Positions 1-9,481 of a DNA stretch of 40,033 nucleotides are shown piece after piece; within the stretch, counting starts at the first letter, position 1, and each line of letters begins with the position of its first letter. The notes beneath the pieces were generated by a model that saw only the letters and a program-made list of their open reading frames with translations, did no database searches and was not told the origin of the DNA. The position numbers and the translations under genes were made by a program. Source of the stretch: Clostridia bacterium (GTDB taxonomy: Bacteria > Bacillota > Clostridia > Christensenellales > Aristaeellaceae); NCBI GenBank assembly GCA_017434085.1, contig JAFRFY010000116.1:1-40033 (forward strand), given 5' to 3'.

Positions 1-1610
1 ACCGGCGCGTCGTTGATGCCGTCGCCCACGAACGCCAGCCGCTTGTTGCCCGTGCATTCCTTCAAAAGCTCCTCCACGCAGGCCACCTTGTCCTGCGGCA
101 GCAGTTCGGCCCGGTAGTCGGTCAGACCGACCTCCTTTGCCACCGCCTCCGCTACGGACTTCGCGTCGCCGGTCAACATGACCGTCTTTTCAATGCCCGC
201 CTTCTTGAGCTGGGCGACGGCCTCTTTCGCGTGCTCCTTCAACTCGTCGGCGATGACGATGTGCCCCTCGTATTCCCCGTTCACCGCCACGTGGATGATG
301 GTCCCCACGTGATGGCAGTGGTGGAACGGCACGCCCAGTTTGTTCATCAGCTTCTCGTTGCCCACGGCGACCTCGGTGCCGTCAACCTTGGCGATGACGC
401 CGTGGCCGCTGATCTCCTGCAAATCGCTCACCCGCTTGGGGTCGATGTGCTTGCCGTAGGCGCGCTTGAGGCTCAGGCTGATGGGGTGGCTGGAGTGGCA
501 CTCCGCCAGCGCGGCGTACTCCAGGAGCTTGGCCTCGTCGATCGGGCTGTGGTGCACCGCGGTGACCTCGAAGTTGCCCTTGGTGATGGTGCCGGTCTTG
601 TCAAAGGCCACCGTGGTGACCTCCGAGAGGGTCTCGAGGTAGTTGGAGCCCTTCACCAGTATGCCCTGGTTGGACGCCCCGCCGATGCCCGCGAAGAAGC
701 TCAGCGGTATCGAAATCACCACCGCGCAGGGGCAGGAGATCACAAGAAACGTGCACGCGCGTAGGACCCAGTCCCGCCACAGCGCGCCAACGGAGGCGTA
801 GCTTGACATGCCGATCTTCGTGATCATGATGAACAGCGGCGGCACGAGCGCCAGCGCCAGCGCCGCGTAGCACACGAACGGCGTGTAGACGCGGGCGAAC
901 TTCGATATGAAATTCTCCGATTTCGACTTACGCGAGGCGGCGTTCTCCACGAGGTCGAGGATCTTCGACGCCGTGGATTCGTCGAATTCCGCCGTGGTGC
1001 GGATCTTCAACACGCCGGACATGTTGATGGACCCCGACAGCACGTCGTCGTCCACCGCGACCTCCCGCGGCTTCGATTCGCCGGTCAAGGCAGCGGTGTT
1101 CAGCGCGGAGGAACCCTCCACCACGATGCCGTCGATAGGCACCTTCTCACCGGGCTGCACCACGATGATCGACCCCGCCTCCACCTCGTCCGGATCGACC
1201 CGCGTAAGCGAACCGTCCTCATTCTCGATGTTGGCATAGTCCGGGCGAATGTCCATCAATTCGGAAATGTTCCGGCGGCTCTTGCCCACGGCGTAGCTCT
1301 GGAACAGCTCGCCCACCTGGTAGAGCAGCATGACCGCCACGCCCTCGCCGTACTCCCCCAGCGCGATCGCGCCCACCGTCGCCACGGTCATCAGGAAGCA
1401 CTCGTCGAACACCTTGCCGTTCTTGATGCCCAGGAATGCCTTGCGCAGTATGTCCCAGCCCACCGTCAGGTAAGGTATCAAAAACAGCAGTATGATCGCC
1501 CATTTCGGCAGGTCGACGTGCACGTAGTCCTCCGAAATCAGATAAAGCGGCACGAAAAACACGGCGGCTACGATGATGCGCGTCAACAGGTTTTTCTGCT
1601 TTTTGTTCAC
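1..1610 (-). CDS. Heavy-metal translocating P-type ATPase (P1B, CPC type), 3' end outside window
   Basis: ATP-driven membrane pump expected to export a soft divalent metal (Zn, Cd or Co). About 536 residues are visible. Seen: Lys-rich N terminus followed directly by membrane segments, with no HMA metal-binding domain; TGES actuator loop; C293-P294-C295 in the ion-path helix; phosphorylation site D337 in FDKTGTITKG; the SSHPIS 'HP' motif of P1B pumps; and GDGINDAPV at the window edge. The last membrane helices lie outside. Start chosen as GTG at 1610, because GGAAGGGG sits 10 bases upstream and no better start is in frame. It begins 32 bases after the preceding binding-protein gene on the same strand, so it is probably the last visible cistron of the riboswitch-led operon. 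CPC pumps are mostly Zn/Cd/Pb exporters, some Co; the substrate is inferred from context only. Confidence 0.93.
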   Translation of the reverse strand, partial: MNKKQKNLLTRIIVAAVFFVPLYLISEDYVHVDLPKWAIILLFLIPYLTVGWDILRKAFLGIKNGKVFDECFLMTVATVGAIALGEYGEGVAVMLLYQVGELFQSYAVGKSRRNISELMDIRPDYANIENEDGSLTRVDPDEVEAGSIIVVQPGEKVPIDGIVVEGSSALNTAALTGESKPREVAVDDDVLSGSINMSGVLKIRTTAEFDESTASKILDLVENAASRKSKSENFISKFARVYTPFVCYAALALALVPPLFIMITKIGMSSYASVGALWRDWVLRACTFLVISCPCAVVISIPLSFFAGIGGASNQGILVKGSNYLETLSEVTTVAFDKTGTITKGNFEVTAVHHSPIDEAKLLEYAALAECHSSHPISLSLKRAYGKHIDPKRVSDLQEISGHGVIAKVDGTEVAVGNEKLMNKLGVPFHHCHHVGTIIHVAVNGEYEGHIVIADELKEHAKEAVAQLKKAGIEKTVMLTGDAKSVAEAVAKEVGLTDYRAELLPQDKVACVEELLKECTGNKRLAFVGDGINDAP

Positions 1611-1642
1611 ACCGTCACACCCCTTCCTTTGGGTTCGGCGCG

Positions 1643-2803
1643 CTAACCCCGCCGCGCCTGCACGGCCCGGTAGGAGCAGGCCTCGGCCAGCGCGCACAGC
1701 GCGTTCAGGTTGGCGTCCGGGTTGTAGATCTTCAATACGCGGGAGAGGTCGTCGAAGTTGTAGGCGTTCATGGCGGCGCTGGTGGACAGCGTGTACTTTT
1801 CGCTGTAGTCCTCGGCGCTGTCGGACATCCAAAAGCCCTGGGTGACCTGTATCGCCCTGCCGTTGTCCCGGAATTCCTCCGCGTAGCCGGTGACGGCGTT
1901 GAGCATCAGCGCGAACGCCGGGCCGATGATGGAGCTGTACTTGCCCACCACGAACTTAAGCGTGCCGTCGGTGACCAGCTGCAGATTGCGGGTGTTGTAG
2001 CTGTCCACCACGCCCAGCGGCGTTTTGCCGATGACGTTCACCATCTCCGCGGGCGGCAGCACGGACAGCACGGCGTCGTATTCCCCCGCCTCAAAGGCCG
2101 CTTTGGCGGTCTCAAAGAAATTTTCGCGGCTTATGTAGCCGGGGCACAGGGTCACGCGCACGCGGTCCGTCTCCACCGTCACGGGCGCATCCGAACGGGC
2201 CAGCGCCTCCCGCGGCATTGAAAACGTCGCCCCGTAGGCGCTGGAGAGGGTGTCCAGTATGCCCAGCGCGCGCTGGTAGTGCATCTCGTTGCCCAGCGGC
2301 GCGCCGCCGCTCAATACAAAGTAGCGGCTCCCGACCTTCTCCCGTATGAAGAAGCGCGCCATGTCCGCGCCGGCCTGGAACTCGAAGGGCTGGCCGGGCC
2401 CGAACATGCCCAGGAACCAGGGGTTCATTTCCACCGCCTCGAAGTCCTCGGCGGACACCGTGCCGGAGGCCAGCAGATAGTAGGCGCGGTTCTTCTCGCA
2501 CAGCGCCACCTCGGCCCTCAGGTCCTGGGACAGGAAGGACATGAAGCCCTCCACGCCCTGGTCGCAGGCGTTTTGTATGAAGCTGAGCTCCTCCTCACGG
2601 GAGGTGATGGAGCCCGAGTAGACGAACTTCACCATCTCGAAGTTCTGCTCGATGTAGCCCTTGAGGTAATCCTTGAAGCCCAGCACCTCGTCGTCGGCGG
2701 TGTTGTACACGATGACGCCGATCTTGTGCACGCCCTCCTCGGCCAGCGCCGGAAGGCACAGCGCGACGGCCAGCATCAGAAGCATTGCGATCAGCCGCTT
2801 CAT
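1643..2803 (-). CDS. Periplasmic binding protein-like (type 1 fold) secreted protein
   Basis: 386 residues with a clear Sec signal peptide (Lys-Arg, hydrophobic core, cleavage near LPALAEE). The mature part starts KIGVIVYNTADD, the usual first beta strand of type-1 periplasmic binding proteins. Later segments (VLSVLPPAEMVNVIG, LGVVDSYN) fit the alternating alpha/beta pattern of sugar or BMP-family receptors. No lipobox is obvious. Its ATG overlaps the stop of the upstream ATPase gene by four bases (ATGA), so it is translationally coupled to an Opp-type transporter that already has its own, structurally unrelated family-5 binding protein. That is unusual. It may be a sensor or accessory ligand trap, or serve a permease elsewhere. 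Specific family not recognised; ligand unknown. Confidence 0.8.
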   Translation of the reverse strand: MKRLIAMLLMLAVALCLPALAEEGVHKIGVIVYNTADDEVLGFKDYLKGYIEQNFEMVKFVYSGSITSREEELSFIQNACDQGVEGFMSFLSQDLRAEVALCEKNRAYYLLASGTVSAEDFEAVEMNPWFLGMFGPGQPFEFQAGADMARFFIREKVGSRYFVLSGGAPLGNEMHYQRALGILDTLSSAYGATFSMPREALARSDAPVTVETDRVRVTLCPGYISRENFFETAKAAFEAGEYDAVLSVLPPAEMVNVIGKTPLGVVDSYNTRNLQLVTDGTLKFVVGKYSSIIGPAFALMLNAVTGYAEEFRDNGRAIQVTQGFWMSDSAEDYSEKYTLSTSAAMNAYNFDDLSRVLKIYNPDANLNALCALAEACSYRAVQARRG

Positions 2804-3757
2804 GCGTCTTCCCCCTTTCCGAACAGGTGGCAGGCGACCTCGTGGCCAGGTTCGATCTCCTTGAGCGTCGGCCACACCTCCCGGCAGACCGGCATGCACC
2901 GGTCGCACCGGTCCCGGAACGGGCAGCCGGCGGGCACGTCCAGCGGGCTCGGCGGCTCGCCCTTGATGGGCTCGATCTTCTTTGAAAAGTCCATCCTCGT
3001 GTCGAACACGGCGTTCAGAAGCGCCCTTGAGTACGGATGGCAGCACACCTCGCTCAATTTGTCCCCCGGCATGACCTCCACGATGTTGCCCAAATACATC
3101 ACCGCGATCTGGTGGGAGAAGGACTGTATGAAGCCCAGGTTGTGGCAGATGAAGCCTATGGTGATGTTCTTCTCCCGCTGCAGCTTGGTGATGAGCTCGA
3201 TCACCGTCTCCTGCACCGACACGTCCAGCGCGCTGGTGGCCTCGTCCATCACGATGATCTCCGGCTCCAGCGCCAGCGCCCGGGCGATGGCCACGCGCTG
3301 ACGCTGGCCGCCGGACATGTTGTGGGGATAGCGGTCGGCAAAATCGCCGGGCAGCTCGACCATTTGAAGCAGCTCGCGGGCCCTGGCGTTCTTCTCGGAG
3401 CGTTTGATCCTGCCGTAGTTCAGAAGCGGCTCGCACACGATGTCCCTGATCTTCATCTTGGGGTTGAAGGACGTGGCGGGGTCCTGGAACACCATCTGGA
3501 TGTGCTGGCGCATCTCGTGAAGCTCGCGCCCCTGCAGCTTGGTGATGTCCCTGCCTTTGTAGATGATCTCGCCCTCGGTGGGCCGGTCCAGCCACACCAG
3601 AAAGCGCATGAACGTGCTCTTGCCGCAGCCGGATTCGCCCACGAGACCGAGGGTCTTTCCCCGGTACAGCTTCAGATTGACGTCGTTGCACGCCACCAGC
3701 TCCCTGCCATCATTGGTGGGAAAGCGCCGGGTGACGTGCCGCGCCTCAAGCAGTAGT

Positions 3758-3765
<8 letters not shown>
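2800..3765 (-). CDS. dppF: Oligopeptide/nickel-type ABC transporter ATP-binding protein (DppF/OppF)
   Basis: 321-residue cytoplasmic ATPase of an Opp/Dpp/Nik importer. Walker A GESGCGKST at residues 43-51, Q-loop VFQDP, signature MSGGQRQR near 150, Walker B IIVMDEATSALD near 170-181, and switch His208. The usual HD after the switch strand is HN here (ICHNL). The C-terminal oligopeptide-transporter extension carries the Cys cluster CPFRDRCDRC, typical of full-length OppF/DppF proteins. The start overlaps the end of the partner ATPase gene by eight bases, and the stop overlaps the next gene by four. It should heterodimerise with the product of 3758-4546. Family certain, substrate not. Confidence 0.94.
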
Positions 3766-4546
<781 letters not shown>

Positions 4547-4552
4547 GCGCCG

Positions 4553-5395
4553 TCACCTCCCCTCGTTGGTGCGGGGATCGAGGATATCCCGCAGGCCGTC
4601 GCCCAGCATGTTGAACACGACGACGGTCACGAATATCGCCAGGCCGGGATAGATCATCAGCCACGGCGCGGACTGCATGAAGTTGCGGCCCTCGTTGAGC
4701 ATGGAGCCCCACTCCGGGTTCGGCGGCTGCGCGCCGAAGCCCAGGAAGCTGAGCGCCGCCAGCTCCATCATCATGCCGCCGATGTCCGTGGCGGCGGTGA
4801 TGACCAGCGTGGTGATGGTGTTGGGCAGCATGTACTTCCACAGCATGTAGGGCGTCTTCGAGCCGGTGACCATGGCCGCGGCCACGAAGTCCGTGTGGCG
4901 TATCTTCATCACCAGGCTCCGGGCGAGGCGGGCGTACTTGGGCCAGGTCACCACGGCGATGGCGATGATGGCGTTCTTCGTGCTCGCGCCCAGTATACCC
5001 GCCACGGCGATGGCCAGCACCAGGCCCGGGAAAGCGATCATCATGTCCGCAAGGCGCATGATCACGGCGTCCACCCAGCCGCCGAAGTAGCCGGCAAGTA
5101 TGCCCAAAAACGTGCCGATCACGAACACCACGCCCACCAGTATGAACGTGGAGGACAGCGACGTCCGCGCGCCGTAGAGCACGCGCACGAATATGTCGCG
5201 GCCCATCTTGTCCGTGCCGAAGGGATGCTCCGCGCTGGGCGGCTTGATGGACTCCTTGAGGCTGCCCTTGATGGGGCTTACGTCCCCCGCGATCTGCGGC
5301 GCGAACACCGCCATCAGCACGATCAGCAGCGCCAGCACGGCGAATAGGACAAAGACGGGGTACTTCTGTATAAAGCGCTTCTTTTCCATCCTCAT
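4553..5395 (-). CDS. dppC: ABC transporter permease (DppC/OppC/NikC family)
   Basis: 280-residue inner-membrane permease. N-terminal cytoplasmic Lys/Arg stretch and one helix (OppC-type N domain), the conserved HPFGTDKMGRDIF segment, then about five helices with the cytoplasmic coupling loop AAAMVTGSKTPYMLWKYMLPN and the family-typical LSFLGFGAQPPNPEWGSML near the end. Start chosen at ATG 5395, whose A is shared with the TGA of the preceding permease gene (TGATG). A reading frame extends further upstream but only as out-of-frame overlap with that gene. It pairs with the DppB-type permease to form the channel. Confidence 0.94.
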   Translation of the reverse strand: MRMEKKRFIQKYPVFVLFAVLALLIVLMAVFAPQIAGDVSPIKGSLKESIKPPSAEHPFGTDKMGRDIFVRVLYGARTSLSSTFILVGVVFVIGTFLGILAGYFGGWVDAVIMRLADMMIAFPGLVLAIAVAGILGASTKNAIIAIAVVTWPKYARLARSLVMKIRHTDFVAAAMVTGSKTPYMLWKYMLPNTITTLVITAATDIGGMMMELAALSFLGFGAQPPNPEWGSMLNEGRNFMQSAPWLMIYPGLAIFVTVVVFNMLGDGLRDILDPRTNEGR

Positions 5396-6333
5396 CACCG
5401 CCTCAGCCGCATCCGCGGGTCCACGTAGTTGTAGGAGATGTCCACCAGCAGGTTGATGACCATGTAGATCACCGCCACCCACAGCACATAGCCCTGTATG
5501 AGATAGTAGTCATAGGAAGTGATGGCGGACACCGCCAGGTTGCCCATGCCCGGATAGGAGAATATGACCTCCACCACGCTGGTGCCGCCCAGCAGCGAGC
5601 CGACGGACAGGCCGAGCATGGTGATCAGCGGCAGAAGCGAGTTGGGAAACACGTTGCCCCACAGTATCTTCCACTCCGGCACGCCCCGCGCCCGCGCGCC
5701 GGTGACGTAGTCCGAGTGCAGCTCCTCCAGCACCGCCGTGCGCACCTGCCGGGTGTACTTGGCGGACATGGCCACCGCCAGCGTCGCCGCGGGCAGTATC
5801 ATGTCCTTGAACGTGCCGCCGGAGGACACCACTGGCAGCAGCCGAAGCTGCACGCAGAACACCAGTATCAGCAAAAGCCCCACCCAGAAGTTGGGTATGG
5901 ACACGCCGAAGAAGGTGATGGCCCGGACGATGTAATCGATGGGCTTGTCCTGATACACCGCCGACAGCACGCCCAGCGGCACCGCCACGATCAGCATCAG
6001 CACCATGCTCATCAGCGCCAGCTTGAGCGTCGGCCACAGCCGCGCCGCCAGCAGCGTCACCACCGGCTTTTGCAGCGCGAAGGACGTGCCGAAGTCCCCG
6101 TGCAGGCAGTTTCCCAGCCAGCGGAAGTACTGCGCCAGGAACGGGTCGTTCAGCCCCATCTCCTCCCGAAGCACTGCCACCTGTTCCTCGTCGGGCATCA
6201 GGCCCTGGGCGAGGTACATGTTCCGCACCGGGTCGCCGGGCGACAGATAGGTCAGCAGGAACGTGATGATGCTGATGCCGATCAGCACGATCAGCATCTG
6301 CAACAGCCTGGACAGTATTTGCTTTTTACCCAA
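5395..6333 (-). CDS. dppB: ABC transporter permease (DppB/OppB/NikB family)
   Basis: 312-residue permease with six predicted helices. First helix near residues 7-30, the family segment SPGDPVRN, the periplasmic loop with LGNCLHGDFGTS, the coupling loop YVTGARARGVPEWKILWGNV, and a C-terminal helix ending at DPRMRLRR. Start is TTG at 6333, about nine bases after a GAGG ribosome site; no in-frame ATG or GTG fits the family N terminus better. Separated from the binding-protein gene by 70 bases holding a strong hairpin, which may lower permease dosage relative to the receptor. Confidence 0.93.
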   Translation of the reverse strand: MGKKQILSRLLQMLIVLIGISIITFLLTYLSPGDPVRNMYLAQGLMPDEEQVAVLREEMGLNDPFLAQYFRWLGNCLHGDFGTSFALQKPVVTLLAARLWPTLKLALMSMVLMLIVAVPLGVLSAVYQDKPIDYIVRAITFFGVSIPNFWVGLLLILVFCVQLRLLPVVSSGGTFKDMILPAATLAVAMSAKYTRQVRTAVLEELHSDYVTGARARGVPEWKILWGNVFPNSLLPLITMLGLSVGSLLGGTSVVEVIFSYPGMGNLAVSAITSYDYYLIQGYVLWVAVIYMVINLLVDISYNYVDPRMRLRR

Positions 6334-6360
6334 GCAAATCGCCTCACTTGTAAGTTGAAT

Positions 6361-6392
6361 AGGGATTTAGCGCGCAAGCGCGCTAAATCCCT
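6361..6392 (-). promoter_or_regulatory. Perfect 15-bp intercistronic RNA hairpin between receptor and permease genes
   Basis: AGGGATTTAGCGCGC and its exact reverse complement are separated by AA. No U-run follows on the minus strand, so it is probably not a full terminator. A hairpin placed directly after a binding-protein gene in an ABC operon usually stabilises the upstream mRNA or causes partial termination, giving an excess of receptor over permease. The structure is seen; the role is inferred. Confidence 0.7.
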
Positions 6393-6403
6393 CAAATCCC
6401 CGC

Positions 6404-7957
6404 TTATTCCGCGGGCACGATCTCCGTCGACAGCCAGTAGTAGTCGGCGGTATGGATGTGCGCGTGGCCCACGTTCTTGGAGTAGGCCATGGAGCTGTTG
6501 TAGTAGCCGTCGATGATCACGGCCGCGTCGTCGATCAGTATCTGCTGCATCTCCTGCAGAAGCGCGGCGCGCCCCTCGGCGTCGGGGGTCTCCAGGAACT
6601 TCTCATAGGCGGCGTCGTAGGCGTCGTTCTGGTAGCCGCAGTAGTTGGAGCCGCTCTTGCCGTACCAGTTGGCCATGTACTCGGTGGGGTCGCCGTTGCC
6701 CACGGTGGTCCAGTTGTTGTTGTCGAGGTCGTAGTTGAAGGTGACCAGGTCGTTCCAGCAGTCGTCGGATGAGCCGTAGGCGGGGTTGACGCCGATGCCC
6801 AGCTCCGCCATGTGCATGGTGTTGGCGTCGGAGAAGTCGTTCAGCAGGCGGTTCTCATAGGAGGAATAGCGAAGGAAGATGGGCTGGCCGTCCAGCTCGC
6901 GCACGCCGTCGCCGTCGCTGTCCACGATGCCCGCCTCGTCCAGCATGGCCGCCGCGGCGTCGGGATCGTAGGCGTAGGGATCGTTCAGATTCTCGTAGCC
7001 GTAGGCCAGCGTGCTGGGCAGCACGGAGAAGCCCGTGGTGTACAGGCCGCCGATGGTGTTGGATTCGCAGATGGTGGGATTGTCGATGCCCATCACGATG
7101 GCCTTGCGCAGCACATCGTTGCCCAGTATGCCCTTGAAGTTGATCCAGCTGAAGCCGCAGCGCACGCCGGAGGCGATGTCCACGGTGTAGTTGTCGTCCG
7201 CCTGGAGGCGCTGGAGGTCGGAGACGTTGGTGATGTTCTCCACCAGGTCCACCTGCCCGGCCATCAGCGCGTTGGCCTTCGCGGAGGCGTCGCCCATGAA
7301 TATGATCTCCACCTTGTCGTAGGGCACCTCGCCGCCCCAGTAATAGGGATTCGCGGCCATGGTGTAGCCCACCAGGTCGGCGTGGGATTCCGCCATGTAC
7401 GGGCCGGTACCGATGACGCCGTGGTCAAAGTCGGTGGTGTCGGCGACGTTGATGATGGCCATGACCGGGTAGGCCAGGTTGCCGGGCAGGTTGTAGTCCG
7501 GCTTGGGCAGCGTAATGGTGATGGTGTTCGCGGCGTCGTCCGCGACGACCTCGGCCTCGAAGGGCAGGTAGTTCTGCGGGTTGGAGGAGCCGTCCGGGCC
7601 GTGCTCACGCACGCTGTCCAGGGACTCCTTGACCTTGGTGGCGGTCATGTCCGCGCCGTTGGAGAACTTCACGCGGTCGCGCAGCACAATGGTCCACACG
7701 GTGGAATCCGCGTTGGCCTCCCAGCTCTCGGCCAGCCAGGGCTCGATCTCCATGTTGTCGTTGAACTTGAACAGGCCCTCGCTGATGCCGTAGCGCATGC
7801 AGTTCCAGGCGCAGTTGATCTGGGCGGCGGGGTTGACCAGGCCGTCGGAATACATCTGGCAGCCGAAGGTGAGCACCTTCTCCTCCGCCAGCGCGGGCAC
7901 GGCGCACATTGCCGCGACCATCGTCAGTGCCACTAAAAACGCGATAAACTTCTTCAT
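6404..7957 (-). CDS. Family-5 extracellular solute-binding protein (Opp/Dpp/NikA type)
   Basis: 517 residues. Sec signal peptide MKKFIAFLVAL...ALAEE, then the family-5 hallmarks: EGLFKFNDNMEIEPWLAESWE near residue 60, the WTIVLRDRVKFSNG strand pair, GTGPYM, and ALMAGQVDLV. No lipobox Cys at the signal end, so it may be released or held by the permease. The end (SKNVGHAHIH...LSTEIVPAE) lines up by eye with the NikA C terminus but contains a His-X-His-X-His cluster. The start is ATG 7957 after AGGAGAGGAG; longer in-frame upstream sequence has no signal peptide. It captures ligand for the downstream BCDF transporter. Under riboswitch control the ligand could be cobalt, a cobalt chelate, a corrinoid precursor or a peptide; sequence alone does not decide. 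Confidence 0.92.
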   Translation of the reverse strand: MKKFIAFLVALTMVAAMCAVPALAEEKVLTFGCQMYSDGLVNPAAQINCAWNCMRYGISEGLFKFNDNMEIEPWLAESWEANADSTVWTIVLRDRVKFSNGADMTATKVKESLDSVREHGPDGSSNPQNYLPFEAEVVADDAANTITITLPKPDYNLPGNLAYPVMAIINVADTTDFDHGVIGTGPYMAESHADLVGYTMAANPYYWGGEVPYDKVEIIFMGDASAKANALMAGQVDLVENITNVSDLQRLQADDNYTVDIASGVRCGFSWINFKGILGNDVLRKAIVMGIDNPTICESNTIGGLYTTGFSVLPSTLAYGYENLNDPYAYDPDAAAAMLDEAGIVDSDGDGVRELDGQPIFLRYSSYENRLLNDFSDANTMHMAELGIGVNPAYGSSDDCWNDLVTFNYDLDNNNWTTVGNGDPTEYMANWYGKSGSNYCGYQNDAYDAAYEKFLETPDAEGRAALLQEMQQILIDDAAVIIDGYYNSSMAYSKNVGHAHIHTADYYWLSTEIVPAE

Positions 7958-8007
7958 GATACTCTTCTCCTCTCCTGTTGTATCGCAAGCCCTCGCGGGC
8001 GTTGTGA

Positions 8008-9024
8008 TCATTTTTCCTCCGAATCCGCCACGCCGTAGGCGATCAGGAATTCGCCCCTCGGCGCGGCGAGGCCGGTGTAGACGTACAGCACATGCCCGTC
8101 GCATCGGGCGCGGACCTCTCCAATCGAATCGCCGTAGAGGTCCTGAAGCGTCCCGAGAAGCTGGCCCTTTTGGATAGGCTGATCCTTCCCCACCGCGGGA
8201 TACCACAGGCCGTCCCACTCGGAATCGACATACACCGCCTCTTTAAACACGCGGCGCTTCAACGCCTCATCCCGCAGGCCCGGCGTCTCCGGGATGATGC
8301 CCAGGTGCGCAAGCAGCAGCAGTATGTCCCTGCGGTTCGCCTCGACGAGCTCCGCGTCGCAGATATACCCCTCGCCGCGCTCCACCAGCAGCCCGGGGAT
8401 GCCCAGCGCGGACGCGGCGTAGCTGTACTGGCCCTTTGTCGCCTGCGATTCGACCAAACAGCCCAGGTTCAGTGCCTTCGCCGCTTTAAGCGACGCCTCC
8501 CGCGCCCCCGGGTTGGTGGGAAAGAACGCCAGCGGCGTCATGCGCTCGCCGCGGCTGCCGCCGTGGAGGTCCAGTATGAAGTCGGCCTGCGGCAGGATCT
8601 CCCGGACGAAGAAGTCCGCGACGCGCTCCCCGACGGTGCCGTCGGGCCTGCCGGGATATCCGGCGTTTAAGTTGTAGCCGTCCTCGGGCAGCATGCGCGG
8701 GTGCATCGTCCAGAAGCCGCTGGTGTTCACGCAGGGCATGAAGATCGCCCGCCCGGACATCTCCGACGGCTCCAGCGCCCGCGCGACCCTGATCGCCGCC
8801 GGCGTGCCGTTGAACTCCCCGGCGTGCATGCCCGCGGTGACCAGCAGCGTCCTGCCGGGCCGCGCGCCGTTTATGAGTATCACCGGCATCTCATAGCCGT
8901 CGCCCCGTCGCCCGCCCGGGGACACCTCGCCGGCGTTGGCCAGGCCGCCAACGGGCACGCGAAGGACCGTCTGACGCTTCTCGCCCGGGGCAATCGTCTC
9001 CCCGAATATCCGCCAATTACCCAT
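8008..9024 (-). CDS. M14-like succinylglutamate desuccinylase/aspartoacylase family protein
   Basis: 338-residue zinc amidohydrolase or carboxypeptidase-like protein. Zinc ligands H67 and E70 in GMHAGEFNG and H154 in LDLHGG; likely catalytic Glu in LLVERGEG; a C-terminal beta domain (IQKGQLLG...DGHVLYVYTG) as in aspartoacylases. No signal peptide, so cytoplasmic. The start is ATG 9024 with a GCAGGTG site upstream; it is the first cistron after the riboswitch and terminator, 50 bases before the binding protein. Such proteins often accompany peptide-type transporters and would cleave an acyl or amide bond of the imported ligand. Here the placement suggests it processes whatever the B12-controlled importer brings in. 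The substrate is not known. Confidence 0.88.
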   Translation of the reverse strand: MGNWRIFGETIAPGEKRQTVLRVPVGGLANAGEVSPGGRRGDGYEMPVILINGARPGRTLLVTAGMHAGEFNGTPAAIRVARALEPSEMSGRAIFMPCVNTSGFWTMHPRMLPEDGYNLNAGYPGRPDGTVGERVADFFVREILPQADFILDLHGGSRGERMTPLAFFPTNPGAREASLKAAKALNLGCLVESQATKGQYSYAASALGIPGLLVERGEGYICDAELVEANRRDILLLLAHLGIIPETPGLRDEALKRRVFKEAVYVDSEWDGLWYPAVGKDQPIQKGQLLGTLQDLYGDSIGEVRARCDGHVLYVYTGLAAPRGEFLIAYGVADSEEK

Positions 9025-9049
9025 AGCAACACCTGCTTCAGTATAAATA

Positions 9050-9087
9050 AAACGGTCCGCCCCGCGACATGCGGCAGCAGACCGTTT
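9050..9087 (-). terminator. Intrinsic terminator of the cobalamin riboswitch expression platform
   Basis: On the minus strand AAACGGTCTGC pairs over 11 bp (one G.U) with GCGGACCGTTT, followed by TTTATTTAT-like sequence. It lies between the riboswitch B12 box and the first gene start, where a transcription-attenuation platform is expected: ligand bound, terminator forms, operon off. Confidence 0.8.
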
Positions 9088-9139
9088 TTTTGCAGCCAAA
9101 AACAAGCCATCCGTCCTTCAGTGATCCGTGAAGCGAATG

Positions 9140-9322
9140 TATCTCAGCTACAGGCAAGTCTTCTGACTCAGGTTCACAGCGTTCGCCGTCTTCCCGGTTT
9201 AAAACCAGTGACATTATGGCGTTCGCTCCCCAATACAGCGGCGGCCCCGTGCGGGATTCTCACCCGCTTCCTTATTCAGCCCCTCCCGTGGGAGAGGTCA
9301 CCTGCGCCGGTTATTTATTTTT
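9140..9322 (-). promoter_or_regulatory. Cobalamin (B12) riboswitch
   Basis: Read on the minus strand, it holds the conserved aptamer blocks in order: GGAAGCGGGTGAGAATCCC (plus 9253-9271) followed by a CCGCCGCTGTA block, a GGGAAGACGGCGAAC segment, and a B12 box GAGTCAGAAGACTTGCCTG (plus 9151-9169). It is directly followed by an intrinsic terminator and the hydrolase-transporter operon, so that operon should be turned off when cobalamin is plentiful. Aptamer identity is very secure from the conserved blocks; outer boundaries are approximate. Confidence 0.95.
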
Positions 9323-9329
9323 CGATACC

Positions 9330-9359
9330 ATGATAACATATATCCGTTACACAAGTCAA
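9330..9359 (-). promoter_or_regulatory. Sigma-A-type promoter for the riboswitch operon
   Basis: Minus strand: -35 TTGACT (plus 9354-9359), 18-bp spacer, -10 TATCAT (plus 9330-9335). Predicted transcription start near 9323, just ahead of the aptamer, so the riboswitch is the 5' end of the transcript. Confidence 0.8.
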
Positions 9360-9402
9360 GCGTCATGTTCTTATTAGTTTAATTAAACTTTGTTATAGCA
9401 GG

Positions 9403-9453
9403 GCGGCAGGTATTTCTCATGGCGTTTAAGCCGCCATGAGAAATACCTGCCGC
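9403..9453 (-). terminator. 22-bp perfect hairpin after metY
   Basis: GCGGCAGGTATTTCTCATGGCG at 9403-9424 is the exact complement of 9432-9453, with a 7-base loop. It lies 29 bases past the metY stop and before the riboswitch promoter, so it probably insulates the two units. No strong U-run follows on either strand, so termination may be imperfect. Confidence 0.65.
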
Positions 9454-9481
9454 GTTTGCATTTTGATATATATAATTGCGT

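Noticed and set aside
1643-3691. A 682-codon minus frame joining the binding protein to upstream sequence
   Set aside because: Its first half is the ATPase gene read in the wrong frame; only the part from 2803 has a signal peptide and a domain.
3037-3756. A 239-codon plus frame opposite dppF
   Set aside because: Antisense shadow of an ATPase with complete motifs.
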